Source: Lentisphaeraceae bacterium | Lineage (GTDB): Bacteria; Verrucomicrobiota; Kiritimatiellia; RFP12; UBA1067 | Assembly (NCBI GenBank): GCA_004551905.1 | Contig: SFPL01000010.1 | Coordinates: 1-40,862, forward strand | Direction of reading: 5' to 3' | Length of the DNA: 40,862 nt | In this document: positions 1 through 5,990 of the stretch, one piece after another | Position numbering within the stretch: position 1 is the stretch's first letter | How the letters are laid out: the number at the start of each line of letters is the position of its first letter | Notes under the pieces: generated by a model | What the model was told of the DNA's origin: nothing | Databases searched by the model: none | Seen by the model: only the letters and a program-made list of their open reading frames with translations | Position numbers and translations under genes: made by a program

Positions 1-2
1 CT

Positions 3-245
3 ATACTACCAACATCAAGCAAGAAAGCATCGTCGGCACAGGGCTACGCAACGAGTGTTGCACTGGCTACTGGCTGGCGGGAGACATTGGGTAGATGGTT
101 AAGGGATGGTCAGGATTCTGGTTATGAGGATGTTGGAGAATTGCCTAAATCATTTAAAAAGGGTGAGGGGTCGCGTATGAAGTTGCGCCGATATTATGAG
201 CATCTTAAAGGGTTGGATAAATCGGAGCCATTGAAAGATTCGTAG
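3..245 (+). CDS. C-terminal part of an unknown protein, cut by the window edge
   Basis: An open frame enters from the left edge and stops at TAG 243-245, giving about 80 residues. The visible part is polar, contains WRETLGRWLRDG and ends in a basic, helical-looking tail (MKLRRYYEHLKGLDK). I do not recognise a family. It is read in the same direction as the other genes of the mobile element and is followed by about 1.2 kb without a convincing gene, so it is probably the last gene of a module lying outside the window. An internal ATG at 177 has no clear ribosome binding site, so the frame is better taken as the end of a longer gene. Confidence 0.45.
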   Translation: MLPTSSKKASSAQGYATSVALATGWRETLGRWLRDGQDSGYEDVGELPKSFKKGEGSRMKLRRYYEHLKGLDKSEPLKDS

Positions 246-263
246 TTGTTGGTTGTATGTAGC

Positions 264-373
264 GGTGGATCGTCGCTGCCGGTTGATTCTGTCGAAGCCT
301 GGAAGAGGGCTGGCGGTGCGGGTGTCACGCCGTCGGCCTTACTCTGGCCGTTCCTGGGGCGGTGGCCGCGTTC
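264..373 (+). repeat. Dispersed GC-rich repeat, left copy
   Basis: The segment starting GGTGGATCGTCGCTGCCGG and continuing TCGAAGCCTGGAAGAGGGCTGGCG is a diverged copy of the units at 911 and 1002. Its right part (CTGGCCGTTCCTGGGG, then GGTGGCCGCGT) recurs at about 876-903. The two halves are in the opposite order relative to the right-hand copies, so the family seems modular. Confidence 0.6.
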
Positions 374-608
374 TACCCTCTCCCTGTTAATTTTGCAATA
401 ATGCTGAAAGTTTAAGTGTCTGATATTGAAAAACATGAGATCAAAAAAACCGAGCATGGCTTCAGGTGATTGCCCGAAACTTTTGGGCTGATCGGCCACG
501 GGTCCTTTCCCGCGAATCGCTCCCCTCATCCTCTATCGGCAAAGGTCGGGATATTTGCGACTGTCACGGCGTCATGGGGTCGCGGATTTCACTAAAAAGT
601 GTCATTTG

Positions 609-785
609 GTGACAATTGGTGACAAAAGGTGACAAAACTTTTAAACCTTGTAAGGTTACTCCCATGGTTTCATATACGTAAATTAAAAAAGTATTATTTT
701 AATCCTATGTATTAAAACCGGCATCTAAGCTTACAAGGCTTCGCGGCTTTGTCACTTTTTGTCACCTTTTGTCACCAATTGTCAC
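609..785. repeat. Inverted array of 10-bp-phased GTGACA boxes with AT-rich centre
   Basis: On the left, GTGACA boxes start at 609, 619 and 629. On the right, GTCAC boxes start at 751, 761, 771 and 781. Spacing is exactly 10 bp on both sides. The 29 bases 609-637 are the exact reverse complement of 757-785. Inside these arms a second inverted pair is present: CCTTGTAAG at 646-654 against CTTACAAGG at 730-738, the left copy being part of a small palindrome AACCTT-GT-AAGGTT (644-657). The centre, about 658-720, is very AT-rich. Boxes one helical turn apart suggest cooperative protein binding on one face of DNA. Confidence 0.85.
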
Positions 786-875
786 TTCCTTCACCCTTCA
801 GGTATTGCTGCCATTAAGTCAGGGCGCGGGGGCGGCGGGTCTCTCCGTCCGCGATCCGTCGCGTCGGCTGCGCCT

Positions 876-1098
876 TGGCCGTTCCTGGGGTGGTGGCCGC
901 GTCTATTGCCGGGGGATCGTCGCTGCCGGTGTTGATTGCGTCGAAGCCTGGAAGGGGGCTGGCGTCGTCGTCGGCGGTTTTGGCGCGAGGTTCCGGGGTG
1001 CGGGGGATCGTCGCTGCCGGTGTTGATTGCGCCGAAGCCTGGAAGGGGGCTGGCGTCGTCGGCTGAGTCGCCGCAATGCGGGGGATCGTCTCTGCTAT
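876..1098 (+). repeat. Cluster of direct GC-rich repeats
   Basis: Units begin with GGGGGATCGTCGCTGCCGG at 911 and 1002. Both continue through TGTTGATTGCG, a one-base difference, CGAAGCCTGGAAGGGGGCTGG and CGTCGTCGG. A truncated unit starts at 1080 (GGGGGATCGTC). The segment 876-903 repeats part of the left copy at 345-373. The spacing between unit starts is 91 and 78 bases, so this is not a regular CRISPR-like array. Confidence 0.75.
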
Positions 1099-1261
1099 GC
1101 TTTGTAATTCCTTGGATAAACATGATGATTAAGAGTGTGCGGAAATATATCATGTAAACATTTGGAAATGAATGTATGCGGTGTTTTAGATGTTTGATGT
1201 CAGTATTTTGAAACAAGTGTTAGTCTCAAAATTTAGATGAAATATTACAATAATCTCTTGC

Positions 1262-1372
1262 TATAATTAATGTCTTGCTGTTTATTGCCATAGGTTTGGA
1301 ACATCAGAAATTCTCCTTGTCTCATTTATGTTTTTGATTCTTAATGTCTTGCGCTGGTACATATGCTACAAT
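1262..1372 (+). promoter_or_regulatory. Two extended -10 promoter candidates with a 12-bp direct repeat
   Basis: TGC-TATAAT (-10 at 1262-1267) and TGC-TACAAT (-10 at 1367-1372) are extended -10 boxes in AT-rich DNA upstream of the first helix-turn-helix gene at 1464. No good -35 box is seen for either. The 12-mer TTAATGTCTTGC occurs at 1267-1278 and 1341-1352, overlapping or preceding each box, and could be an operator. The downstream box shares ATGCTACAAT with the replication-operon promoter at 6837 in the same element. Confidence 0.5.
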
Positions 1373-1463
1373 ACCGGCGTTCCCTGCGAGGAGCGTTCAC
1401 CTTGAGGTGCTACGTGTGTGGCGGAGGTGGATGTCGATGCGGGAGGTTGAAAGAAAGTAAGTT

Positions 1464-1793
1464 ATGCCAATTACGGAAGAGCTTGTGTTGAAGTTAGCCA
1501 AGGCGTCGCCAAGTGTGATGGCTTGCGTAAATGAGGTACTTGACGGTCGAATGGACGTTCCGCCTGTTGCTAGCATCGACATTAGCACTGTGACGTTTGC
1601 GGAGGCGTCGCGGCAAAGTCGTATTTCTTGCCCGACGCTTTATCGGCTTGCGAATGCGGGACAAATTCCAACCGTTAAACTAGGCGGCAGTCGGCGGATA
1701 CTCCGCAAGGGTTTAATTGACTTCATGTATTCGGGATATCGTGATCTTAAGGGCAAGCGGTCGGCTGCGGTTCCGGCTGGCGTTTCCCGATAA
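1464..1793 (+). CDS. Excisionase-type helix-turn-helix DNA-binding protein
   Basis: This 109-residue protein ends in a MerR-like or excisionase-like winged helix (HTH_17 type) at about residues 45-95: VTFAEASRQSRISCPTLYRL, then NAGQIPTVKLGGSRRI. This is the pattern of a recognition helix followed by the small wing that contacts the minor groove. The N-terminal 40 residues are a separate helical region (KLAKASPSVMACVNEVLDG). Proteins of this family act as excisionases or small repressors of phages and integrative elements. The ribosome binding site is weak (GAAAG upstream). The gene lies behind the extended -10 boxes at 1262 and 1367 and ahead of a related protein at 1877, so control of the element is the likely role. 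Target site and exact function are not shown by the sequence. Confidence 0.75.
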   Translation: MPITEELVLKLAKASPSVMACVNEVLDGRMDVPPVASIDISTVTFAEASRQSRISCPTLYRLANAGQIPTVKLGGSRRILRKGLIDFMYSGYRDLKGKRSAAVPAGVSR

Positions 1794-1860
1794 GGCGAAG
1801 GGGATTTAATGAGCAGAGCATCGTTGAGTTGAGATCTTTCGTTCCCCTTCTGGTGGTGGG

Positions 1861-1879
1861 CACTTGAAGGCGTCAAGTG
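1861..1879 (+). promoter_or_regulatory. Small inverted repeat over a possible start codon
   Basis: CACTTGA, a 5-base loop, and TCAAGTG form a perfect 7-bp hairpin or dyad at 1861-1867/1873-1879. It covers the GTG at 1877 that is the outermost possible start of the next gene. It could be an operator, or a hairpin that masks that start and favours ATG 1892. Confidence 0.4.
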
Positions 1880-2275
1880 GAAGTGAAAAAAATGACGGGA
1901 TCGGAAATATACGAGATGGTAAAAAAAGCAAAGCTGAAGGCGAAGGTCGGCGGTCTCTCAACGTCCGAGATGATTCAGTCGTTAGATCGGCGCGAGGATG
2001 CGTCGGCCGCGCTGCTTGCGCTGTACTGCAATGCCGATGACAACGCCGAGCGTAAGGTCTCCCTGCTGCTGGACGGTCTCTCAATGCCAGGACCAGCGGA
2101 GCGGGTGCGGCTAAAACACGCGGCTTCGATTCTTGGAATCTCTACGCGGACGATAATTCGCAAAATCAAAAATGGCGACATTCCGTGCGCTGTCACTCCT
2201 GGCGGCAAGCGTTACATCACGGGTGAGTCGCTGCGTATGATTATTCAATCCACCGGGGCGAAAGGGAAAGGCTGA
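1877..2275 (+). CDS. Second helix-turn-helix DNA-binding protein, related to the one at 1464
   Basis: The 132-residue reading starts at GTG 1877 (GAAGG upstream); ATG 1892, five codons further, is an alternative. The C-terminal half holds an HTH_17/excisionase-type domain at about 75-125: LKHAASILGISTRTIIRKIK, then NGDIPCAVTPGGKRYITGES. The region before it (LLALYCNADDNAERKVSLLLDG, in part) resembles the corresponding part of the 1464 protein in position and pattern, ending in LDG about ten residues before the helix-turn-helix. The two genes may therefore be a duplicated pair with the same two-part build. It probably binds DNA as an element regulator or excision factor. The next gene starts 2 bases after its stop, so the two are co-transcribed. 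Confidence 0.7.
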   Translation: MEVKKMTGSEIYEMVKKAKLKAKVGGLSTSEMIQSLDRREDASAALLALYCNADDNAERKVSLLLDGLSMPGPAERVRLKHAASILGISTRTIIRKIKNGDIPCAVTPGGKRYITGESLRMIIQSTGAKGKG

Positions 2276-2277
2276 TT

Positions 2278-2868
2278 ATGAATATGATCGAGATCGTCGA
2301 CGATTACGCTGCGCTCGTCGTCTACTTTCTGATAGAGCGGCGGGGGGTGTTTCGCGGTTTCTCCGTCGGCATGGAGCGCGAGATAAACGAGCGGGTCATT
2401 GACGACGACTCGCTGATCCGGCGGGTGTCTGCGTCTGGGATCGGGAAGGCGATATCAAGGCACCGCGATTTGTTCAGGTCGCTGTTTGTGTTCTCGTCGC
2501 GTCGCTACGGGCCGCGTACCCTCTACGAGTTTGCCGGTTTTCGGGATGGCGTTTCCGAGCGCGACGTCGAGCGGATTCGCCTGGCCGTCGAGAGGAAGTT
2601 CGTCAAGGTTTATACGCGGGTCATTTCGCCGCTGCGGATCGCCAAGGCGATTGATGCGGCTCCGGCGACGCTGCTAAAGGGCGGGAATCGGAAGTCGTGC
2701 AGGGCGAGGCGAGAAAGCTCGATCGCCGTCTGCGGAGGCAAGTGCTGTTTTCCAAGGCGCGGAGCTTCATGCCGCGAGGCTCGCGTTCCTGGGGCTGTTC
2801 AAGCGTGTGCTTGGGCGGCAAAACCGAAAAGCGGCATTGGAACCCAAAAAGGAAAACCAAGATCATGA
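2278..2868 (+). CDS. Unknown protein of the element, C-terminal part probably frameshifted
   Basis: The reading gives 196 residues from ATG 2278 (GGGAAAGG upstream; ATG 2284 also possible). Residues 1 to about 128 look like an ordinary soluble helical protein (IVDDYAALVVYFLIERRG, later ERIRLAVERKFVKVYTRVIS). From about 2670 on, this frame turns into a cysteine- and arginine-rich sequence unlike a folded protein. The other two frames then look more natural in succession: first VVQGEARKLDRRLRRQVLFS, then ELHAARLAFLGLFKRVLGRQ ending at TAA 2876-2878. Two one-base shifts in the same direction would join all three. I do not recognise a family. The 3' end overlaps the start of the next gene at 2865. 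Confidence 0.5.
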   Translation: MNMIEIVDDYAALVVYFLIERRGVFRGFSVGMEREINERVIDDDSLIRRVSASGIGKAISRHRDLFRSLFVFSSRRYGPRTLYEFAGFRDGVSERDVERIRLAVERKFVKVYTRVISPLRIAKAIDAAPATLLKGGNRKSCRARRESSIAVCGGKCCFPRRGASCREARVPGAVQACAWAAKPKSGIGTQKGKPRS

Positions 2869-3113
2869 AAGACTATAAGGCTATCATTACCGGCCTTACA
2901 TTTGAGCCGGACAAGTTCGCCGGACGTGCCGAGGCTGTCGCCGAGGCGTATTCCAGGCGCGAGAAGTGCGTCGCCGAGGTCGAGGAAACCAGGGCGGCTA
3001 TCCGCGAGGGCATGGTACGTCTGACGAAGATGGCGGCGACGTTCGCCAGCGAAGAGCAGCAGGGAATTTTCTCGCGGCGGCTCGCGGAGCTTCTCCGCGC
3101 TGGGGGGGGGTAA
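2865..3113 (+). CDS. Small coiled-coil-like protein ending in a G9 run, possible frameshift partner (tail-chaperone-like position)
   Basis: This 82-residue protein starts at ATG 2865 with AAGGAAA upstream. It is mostly charged and helical (AEAVAEAYSRREKCVAEVEE). Its last three codons are GGG GGG GGG, directly followed by TAA at 3111. The -1 frame from the same nine Gs stays open to 3517. Small genes with a -1 shift into a longer product just upstream of the tape-measure gene are typical of the tail assembly chaperones of siphophages (lambda G and G-T). Position and frame fit here, but I see no sequence similarity that proves it, and two other small genes lie between it and the tape-measure gene. 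Confidence 0.55.
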   Translation: MKDYKAIITGLTFEPDKFAGRAEAVAEAYSRREKCVAEVEETRAAIREGMVRLTKMAATFASEEQQGIFSRRLAELLRAGGG

Positions 3114-3517
3114 ACAGCAAGAAATGGGCGGATTACGAGCGCGTCCGCGACGCACAGCTGCGCACGTTCGACGAGTGCCATGAGCCGCGTCCGCTGGTAG
3201 AGCGTCCCGACCCGAAGCCCGAGGCCGAATACGCGAAGGTCGTCAAACCCGACCTCGAAGCGGCTGTCGCCATTGGCGGGTTGTTCGCGGAGCTGGCGAG
3301 GCGCGAGGCCGCGCTTAAGGTCGCCGAGAATGATCTGCGCCTGGCGGCGGAGGTGTTTGCCGGAGCTTGCGGCAAGTTCGCCAAAGACGAGAAGATGATC
3401 GCGGACGGTCTGGAATACTTCGCGGAATATGCCGACGAGGTGCTGACCGAGAACCGCGAACACATGAAGCTCGAAGAGGCAGAGATGGCCGAGCGCAAGC
3501 GGCGGCTTGGGTTGTAG
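3110..3517 (+). CDS. -1 frame extension of the 2865 gene, no start codon of its own
   Basis: From codon GTA 3110-3112 the frame runs 135 codons to TAG 3515-3517. It encodes a regular, Glu/Ala/Lys-rich helical sequence (AIGGLFAELARREAALKVAE and MKLEEAEMAERKRRLGL). No ATG, GTG or TTG with a ribosome binding site opens it; upstream of the G run the frame reads as arginine/glycine-rich shadow sequence. The natural reading is a fusion of about 217 residues with the 2865 gene, made either by -1 ribosomal slippage on GGGGGGGGG (3102-3110) or because one G has been lost from the gene or from the assembly. The composition supports real coding sequence; which mechanism applies cannot be told from one sequence. 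Confidence 0.6.
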   Translation, partial: VNSKKWADYERVRDAQLRTFDECHEPRPLVERPDPKPEAEYAKVVKPDLEAAVAIGGLFAELARREAALKVAENDLRLAAEVFAGACGKFAKDEKMIADGLEYFAEYADEVLTENREHMKLEEAEMAERKRRLGL

Positions 3518-3529
3518 GATTCGTGACTT

Positions 3530-3607
3530 CCGGGTGGCATACCGCCGGGGTATGCCGTTTCGGAGCGTCCGCCGCAAGGGTGCGGCTGGCGCGAACAATC
3601 CACCCGG
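3530..3607 (+). ncRNA. Structured intercistronic RNA, three-way-junction-like
   Basis: The gap between two element genes can fold into one compact structure. The closing stem is CCGGGTGG (3530-3537) with CCACCCGG (3600-3607). A first hairpin is GGCATACC (3536-3543), a 5-base loop and GGTATGCC (3549-3556). A second is a 12-position stem with one mismatch, 3565-3576 with 3581-3592, around the loop AGGG. The closing stem and first hairpin share two bases. The next gene's ribosome binding site (AAAGGAG, 3620-3626) lies just outside. The role could be mRNA processing, stability or translation control. Confidence 0.5.
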
Positions 3608-3633
3608 CAACTTCAAACCAAAGGAGCCTGATA

Positions 3634-3948
3634 ATGGTTGTATCAACAAACAAAAAGATGAGCCGGGCCGAGGCCGAGTTCGCGGTCGCCAATGCGATTG
3701 CGGCGGCGGGAGCCTCTTCCGTGACTGAGTTCAAGTCGCGTTTTATGACGTGCTTTAGCAAGTCATTCCGCGAGCGCACGGAGGAGGACGGCAAGGGCAA
3801 CGTTTGGCGTATTAAGGAATCGATCTACCCTGCAAAGGCTATCGCCGATATCGCGGTTTCCGCTGGCGTGGTGAGCGACGACGGCGTCCCTGTCGGCCAC
3901 GTCGTCGAGGAGCGCGTGAAGGTTGAAAAGAACCTCGCCAGGTTCTAA
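3634..3948 (+). CDS. Small unknown protein of the tail-like module
   Basis: This 104-residue protein starts at ATG 3634 behind a good ribosome binding site (AAAGGAG, spacing about 7). It begins with a basic, helical region (MSRAEAEFAVANAIAAAGAS), followed by a more mixed part with FKSRFMTCFSKSFRERTEED and a C-terminal segment rich in valine (GVPVGHVVEERVKVEKNLAR). No signal peptide or membrane segment is seen and no family is recognised. It sits between the frameshifted helical gene and the tape-measure-like gene, flanked on both sides by structured intergenic sequence, so a small tail or accessory protein is possible, but this rests on position only. Confidence 0.6.
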   Translation: MVVSTNKKMSRAEAEFAVANAIAAAGASSVTEFKSRFMTCFSKSFRERTEEDGKGNVWRIKESIYPAKAIADIAVSAGVVSDDGVPVGHVVEERVKVEKNLARF

Positions 3949-3972
3949 AGGTCGGCAGATCGATTTTGTCGC

Positions 3973-4002
3973 CGGGCGGGGTTCTGGACACTTACCCGTC
4001 CG
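3973..4002 (+). repeat. Intercistronic hairpin, copy 1 of a repeated element
   Basis: CGGGCGGG (3973-3980) pairs with CCCGTCCG (3995-4002) over 8 bp with one G-U pair and a 14-base loop. The surrounding sequence TTTTGTCGCCGGGCGGGGTT is shared, with one substitution, with the hairpin at 5733-5762. It lies between two genes and has no following T run, so it is not a plain terminator. Confidence 0.6.
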
Positions 4003-4035
4003 CGCGGCATTAACAATCATTCATGAGGTAAGGCA

Positions 4036-4245
4036 ATGGAGATTAAGGAAACAGACGAATTTTCAGAGCTGGAGCTCGAGAGGTGCGTCGGCTGGCTTTA
4101 TGTCGGCACGCTCGCTCATTACGTCATGGCGAAAGTGCCTGATGCAGAGGTCGCGGCAATGCGTCACGCGAAAAAAGCGGTAATGAAGTTGGTGACGGCG
4201 AAAGAGGTGCGCCCGCTCATGGCCGCGTTTGAGATTGTGAAGTAA
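4036..4245 (+). CDS. Small unknown protein directly upstream of the tape-measure-like gene
   Basis: This 69-residue protein starts at ATG 4036 with a strong ribosome binding site (GAGGTAAGG). It is acidic at the N-terminus (MEIKETDEFSELELERCVGW), with a moderately hydrophobic middle (LYVGTLAHYVMAKV) too short and too polar for a sure membrane segment, and a lysine-rich C-terminal helix (MRHAKKAVMKLVTAKEVRP). No family is recognised. It is separated from the next gene by about 50 bases carrying AGGAGG. Gene order suggests it belongs to the same transcript as the tape-measure-like gene. Confidence 0.6.
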   Translation: MEIKETDEFSELELERCVGWLYVGTLAHYVMAKVPDAEVAAMRHAKKAVMKLVTAKEVRPLMAAFEIVK

Positions 4246-4301
4246 AGTGAAACCGTCGGGCGGCGCGTGGTCGATCCGGCACAAAGTCAGGAGGTTTGAA
4301 T

Positions 4302-5720
4302 ATGTCTAAATCTACCCATCAGTTCGAAATCAAGGGCGTTGACAAGTCCGCCGGCGCGTTTGCGTCGATTAAACAACACGCGGCAGTGACGGGCGCTCAG
4401 ATACGGAATATGGTTGGCGGTGCGCTTGCCGGTGTGGGTGCTTACCTTGGATTGAGAACATTGTCGGCAAACATTGACGAGCTTGGGAAGCTGTCCGACA
4501 TTGCGCAAAAAACAGGAACGTCGGTTGATGAGCTTACGAAAGCGGCGACGGCGTTTAGTGTTGTTGGCGTTCAGGGCATGGGCGTTGATCAGATAGGCAA
4601 GGCGTTTGACAATATGGCGAAGTCCACGGGACGCCAGGGCATGGCCGGATTTTATCAGACCATAGAAGAGCTTGGCAAAATTCCCGACATTGCGGAACGA
4701 GGAAAGGCGGCGGTTCAGGTGTTCGGTAAATCGGGAATGGAGTTTATGCCGCTTATCAATGGCGCGAAAGAGGGAACGGGCGCTATAAGGAGCGTTATCG
4801 AGACATTCCCGGGCGTTTCTCAGGCTGCGGCGGATGTCGGCGACGCACTGGCAGACGCAAAGACGATTGGCGCGTCTGGGTTCAAGTCGATTTGGCTTAA
4901 TGCAATTGGCGCGGTGTGCCGTCAATTCGGGTTGGATTTTCGCGGCGGCGCTGCGGCCATGGTGGCTTATTTAGACTATGGCGCTCATGTTGCTTGGCGT
5001 TATCTTAAATCGTTGTTTGATGCGAACGAGCAAGGGGTTAGGCGGTTTGAAATGGCGTGGAAGGCTGTCGGTAATGGCATTGTCAGGAGCGTTGTAACGA
5101 TATCCGCCACTTGCTATGAGTATATCAAGACCATCCCCGAGCGAATTGTCGCGGGATTTGCCAATGCCATTATGACCATACCGGGGATATTCAGTGATAG
5201 TTTTGCTGAAAAGCGTAGACAAACCATGGAAGATTGGTTTGCCGAGATATCTCAAGGTATGTGGCAGTCCATAGACGATGATTTAAAGACCTTGGGGATT
5301 GACGTTGTAAGGGATTCGTTAGGGAAAGAGCTTCAGGCCGTTTTTAGCGACGTGAATACGGATGATTTAGACAAGAAGCTAAAAGATATGCTGGAGCTGT
5401 CCAAAAAAATAGGGATAAACATTGATGATTCTGTAGGCGCAGGGAACGAGGGTAATGACAAAAAGAACGAGGGTAATGACAAGGGGAATAAGAGCAATAT
5501 CAACGGTCGTCTGTTTGATGTTGAACATAGAAAACCCGAAATACGTAATGATTTGATTTTGGGCGGATCAAACGCCGCAACACGCTTGCAGCTTTTGGGG
5601 CCGTCGTTGCAGAGCGAGACCAAAAAGCAGACGCAAGTGTTGGAGAGCATGAACGATAAATTAAGTAAGCTTGTATCGCAGACTGACGAACCAATGGTAT
5701 CGTTTGACACATTGGATTAA
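4302..5720 (+). CDS. Phage tail tape measure-like protein
   Basis: This 472-residue protein starts at ATG 4302, 7 bases after AGGAGG; a TTG two codons earlier is less likely. The N-terminal 170 residues show the layout of siphophage tape-measure or minor tail proteins: an initial domain (FEIKGVDKSAGAFASIKQH), a small apolar segment GGALAGVGAYLGL at about 38-50, LGKLSDIAQKTGTSVDELTK near 60-80, and the FGKSGMEFMPLI segment near 142. Later parts include apolar stretches and a low-complexity Gly/Asn/Lys/Glu linker (GNEGNDKKNEGNDKGN) near residue 385. Tape-measure proteins set tail length and are often above 600 residues, so this one is short, as for a short-tailed, satellite or decayed element. 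It closes the tail-like module; a repeated hairpin follows at 5733. Confidence 0.75.
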   Translation: MSKSTHQFEIKGVDKSAGAFASIKQHAAVTGAQIRNMVGGALAGVGAYLGLRTLSANIDELGKLSDIAQKTGTSVDELTKAATAFSVVGVQGMGVDQIGKAFDNMAKSTGRQGMAGFYQTIEELGKIPDIAERGKAAVQVFGKSGMEFMPLINGAKEGTGAIRSVIETFPGVSQAAADVGDALADAKTIGASGFKSIWLNAIGAVCRQFGLDFRGGAAAMVAYLDYGAHVAWRYLKSLFDANEQGVRRFEMAWKAVGNGIVRSVVTISATCYEYIKTIPERIVAGFANAIMTIPGIFSDSFAEKRRQTMEDWFAEISQGMWQSIDDDLKTLGIDVVRDSLGKELQAVFSDVNTDDLDKKLKDMLELSKKIGINIDDSVGAGNEGNDKKNEGNDKGNKSNINGRLFDVEHRKPEIRNDLILGGSNAATRLQLLGPSLQSETKKQTQVLESMNDKLSKLVSQTDEPMVSFDTLD

Positions 5721-5732
5721 TAATTTTGGCGC

Positions 5733-5762
5733 CGGGCGGGGTTCGCGGTGTTTACCCGCCCG
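5733..5762 (+). repeat. Intercistronic hairpin, copy 2 of a repeated element
   Basis: CGGGCGGG (5733-5740) and CCCGCCCG (5755-5762) form a perfect 8-bp stem with a 14-base loop. The left flank TTTTGGCGCCGGGCGGGGTTC, in part, is nearly identical to that of the hairpin at 3973, and TTACCCG is shared on the right. The G-U pair of copy 1 is a G-C pair here, a change that keeps the pairing. Confidence 0.6.
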
Positions 5763-5780
5763 TGCGCCTTTACCAATTCC

Positions 5781-5987
5781 ATGAAAGACGAACGGTATAG
5801 CGGCGGCGGTGATATTCTCGCGGAGCTTGCAGATGCGCTCACGGCGAGGCGGTGCGACGTTCCGCGTCCACTAGTAGTCGAGATGCCGGATGTTGATGGT
5901 TTGTTCGGCTCCTACCCACTACCGAGCCGGACGGGGTCTGCCGTCCGTGAAATATCGGGCGGCAGACCATTTTTTTGGTCGGGGTGA
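5781..5987 (+). CDS. Possible small protein with a terminator inside its 3' end
   Basis: The frame from ATG 5781 gives 68 residues; an in-frame GTG at 5748 lies in a hairpin and is unlikely to be the start. The first 45 residues (YSGGGDILAELADALTARRC and following) read like a short soluble protein. The last part is encoded by a strong intrinsic terminator (5935-5977), unusual for a coding region. No good ribosome binding site is seen. It may be a genuine small gene whose end overlaps the terminator, or only a chance frame. No family is recognised. Confidence 0.35.
   Translation: MKDERYSGGGDILAELADALTARRCDVPRPLVVEMPDVDGLFGSYPLPSRTGSAVREISGGRPFFWSG
5935..5977 (+). terminator. Intrinsic terminator at the end of the tail-like module
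   Basis: GGTCTGCCGTCCG (5935-5947) pairs with CGGGCGGCAGACC (5956-5968), 13 pairs including one G-U, around an 8-base loop. Eight Ts follow at 5970-5977. This is a textbook Rho-independent terminator on the plus strand. Confidence 0.85.
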
Positions 5988-5990
5988 TCC

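Larger units (their letters stand above)
246..1463. other. Long non-coding control region of the mobile element
   Basis: No convincing gene lies in these 1.2 kb. Short open frames on both strands here are arginine- and proline-rich by-products of repeats. The stretch holds copies of a dispersed GC-rich repeat (from 264, 911, 1002 and 1080), a large inverted array of GTGACA boxes around an AT-rich centre (609-785), and AT-rich sequence from 1100 to 1380 with two extended -10 boxes ahead of the first helix-turn-helix gene. A replication origin, a partition site, a recombination arm region or a regulatory hub are all compatible with this layout. Confidence 0.6.

Noticed and set aside
911..1098. 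Possible CRISPR array
   Set aside because: Unit spacing is irregular (91 and 78 bases), units are long and the parts between them are repeat-like too; no cas genes in the window.
769..1216. Short open frames over the GC-rich repeats, both strands
   Set aside because: Low-complexity translations of repeated DNA, with near-identical peptides in shifted frames; better explained as non-coding repeats.
2966..3109. GTG 2966 as the true start of the frame ending at 3517
   Set aside because: Its first 45 residues are an arginine/glycine-rich shadow of the well-behaved 2865 frame; coding sense in this frame begins only at the G run.
4271..4295. TTG 4296 as start of the tape-measure-like gene
   Set aside because: AGGAGG at 4289-4294 is too close to TTG 4296 and at normal distance from ATG 4302.
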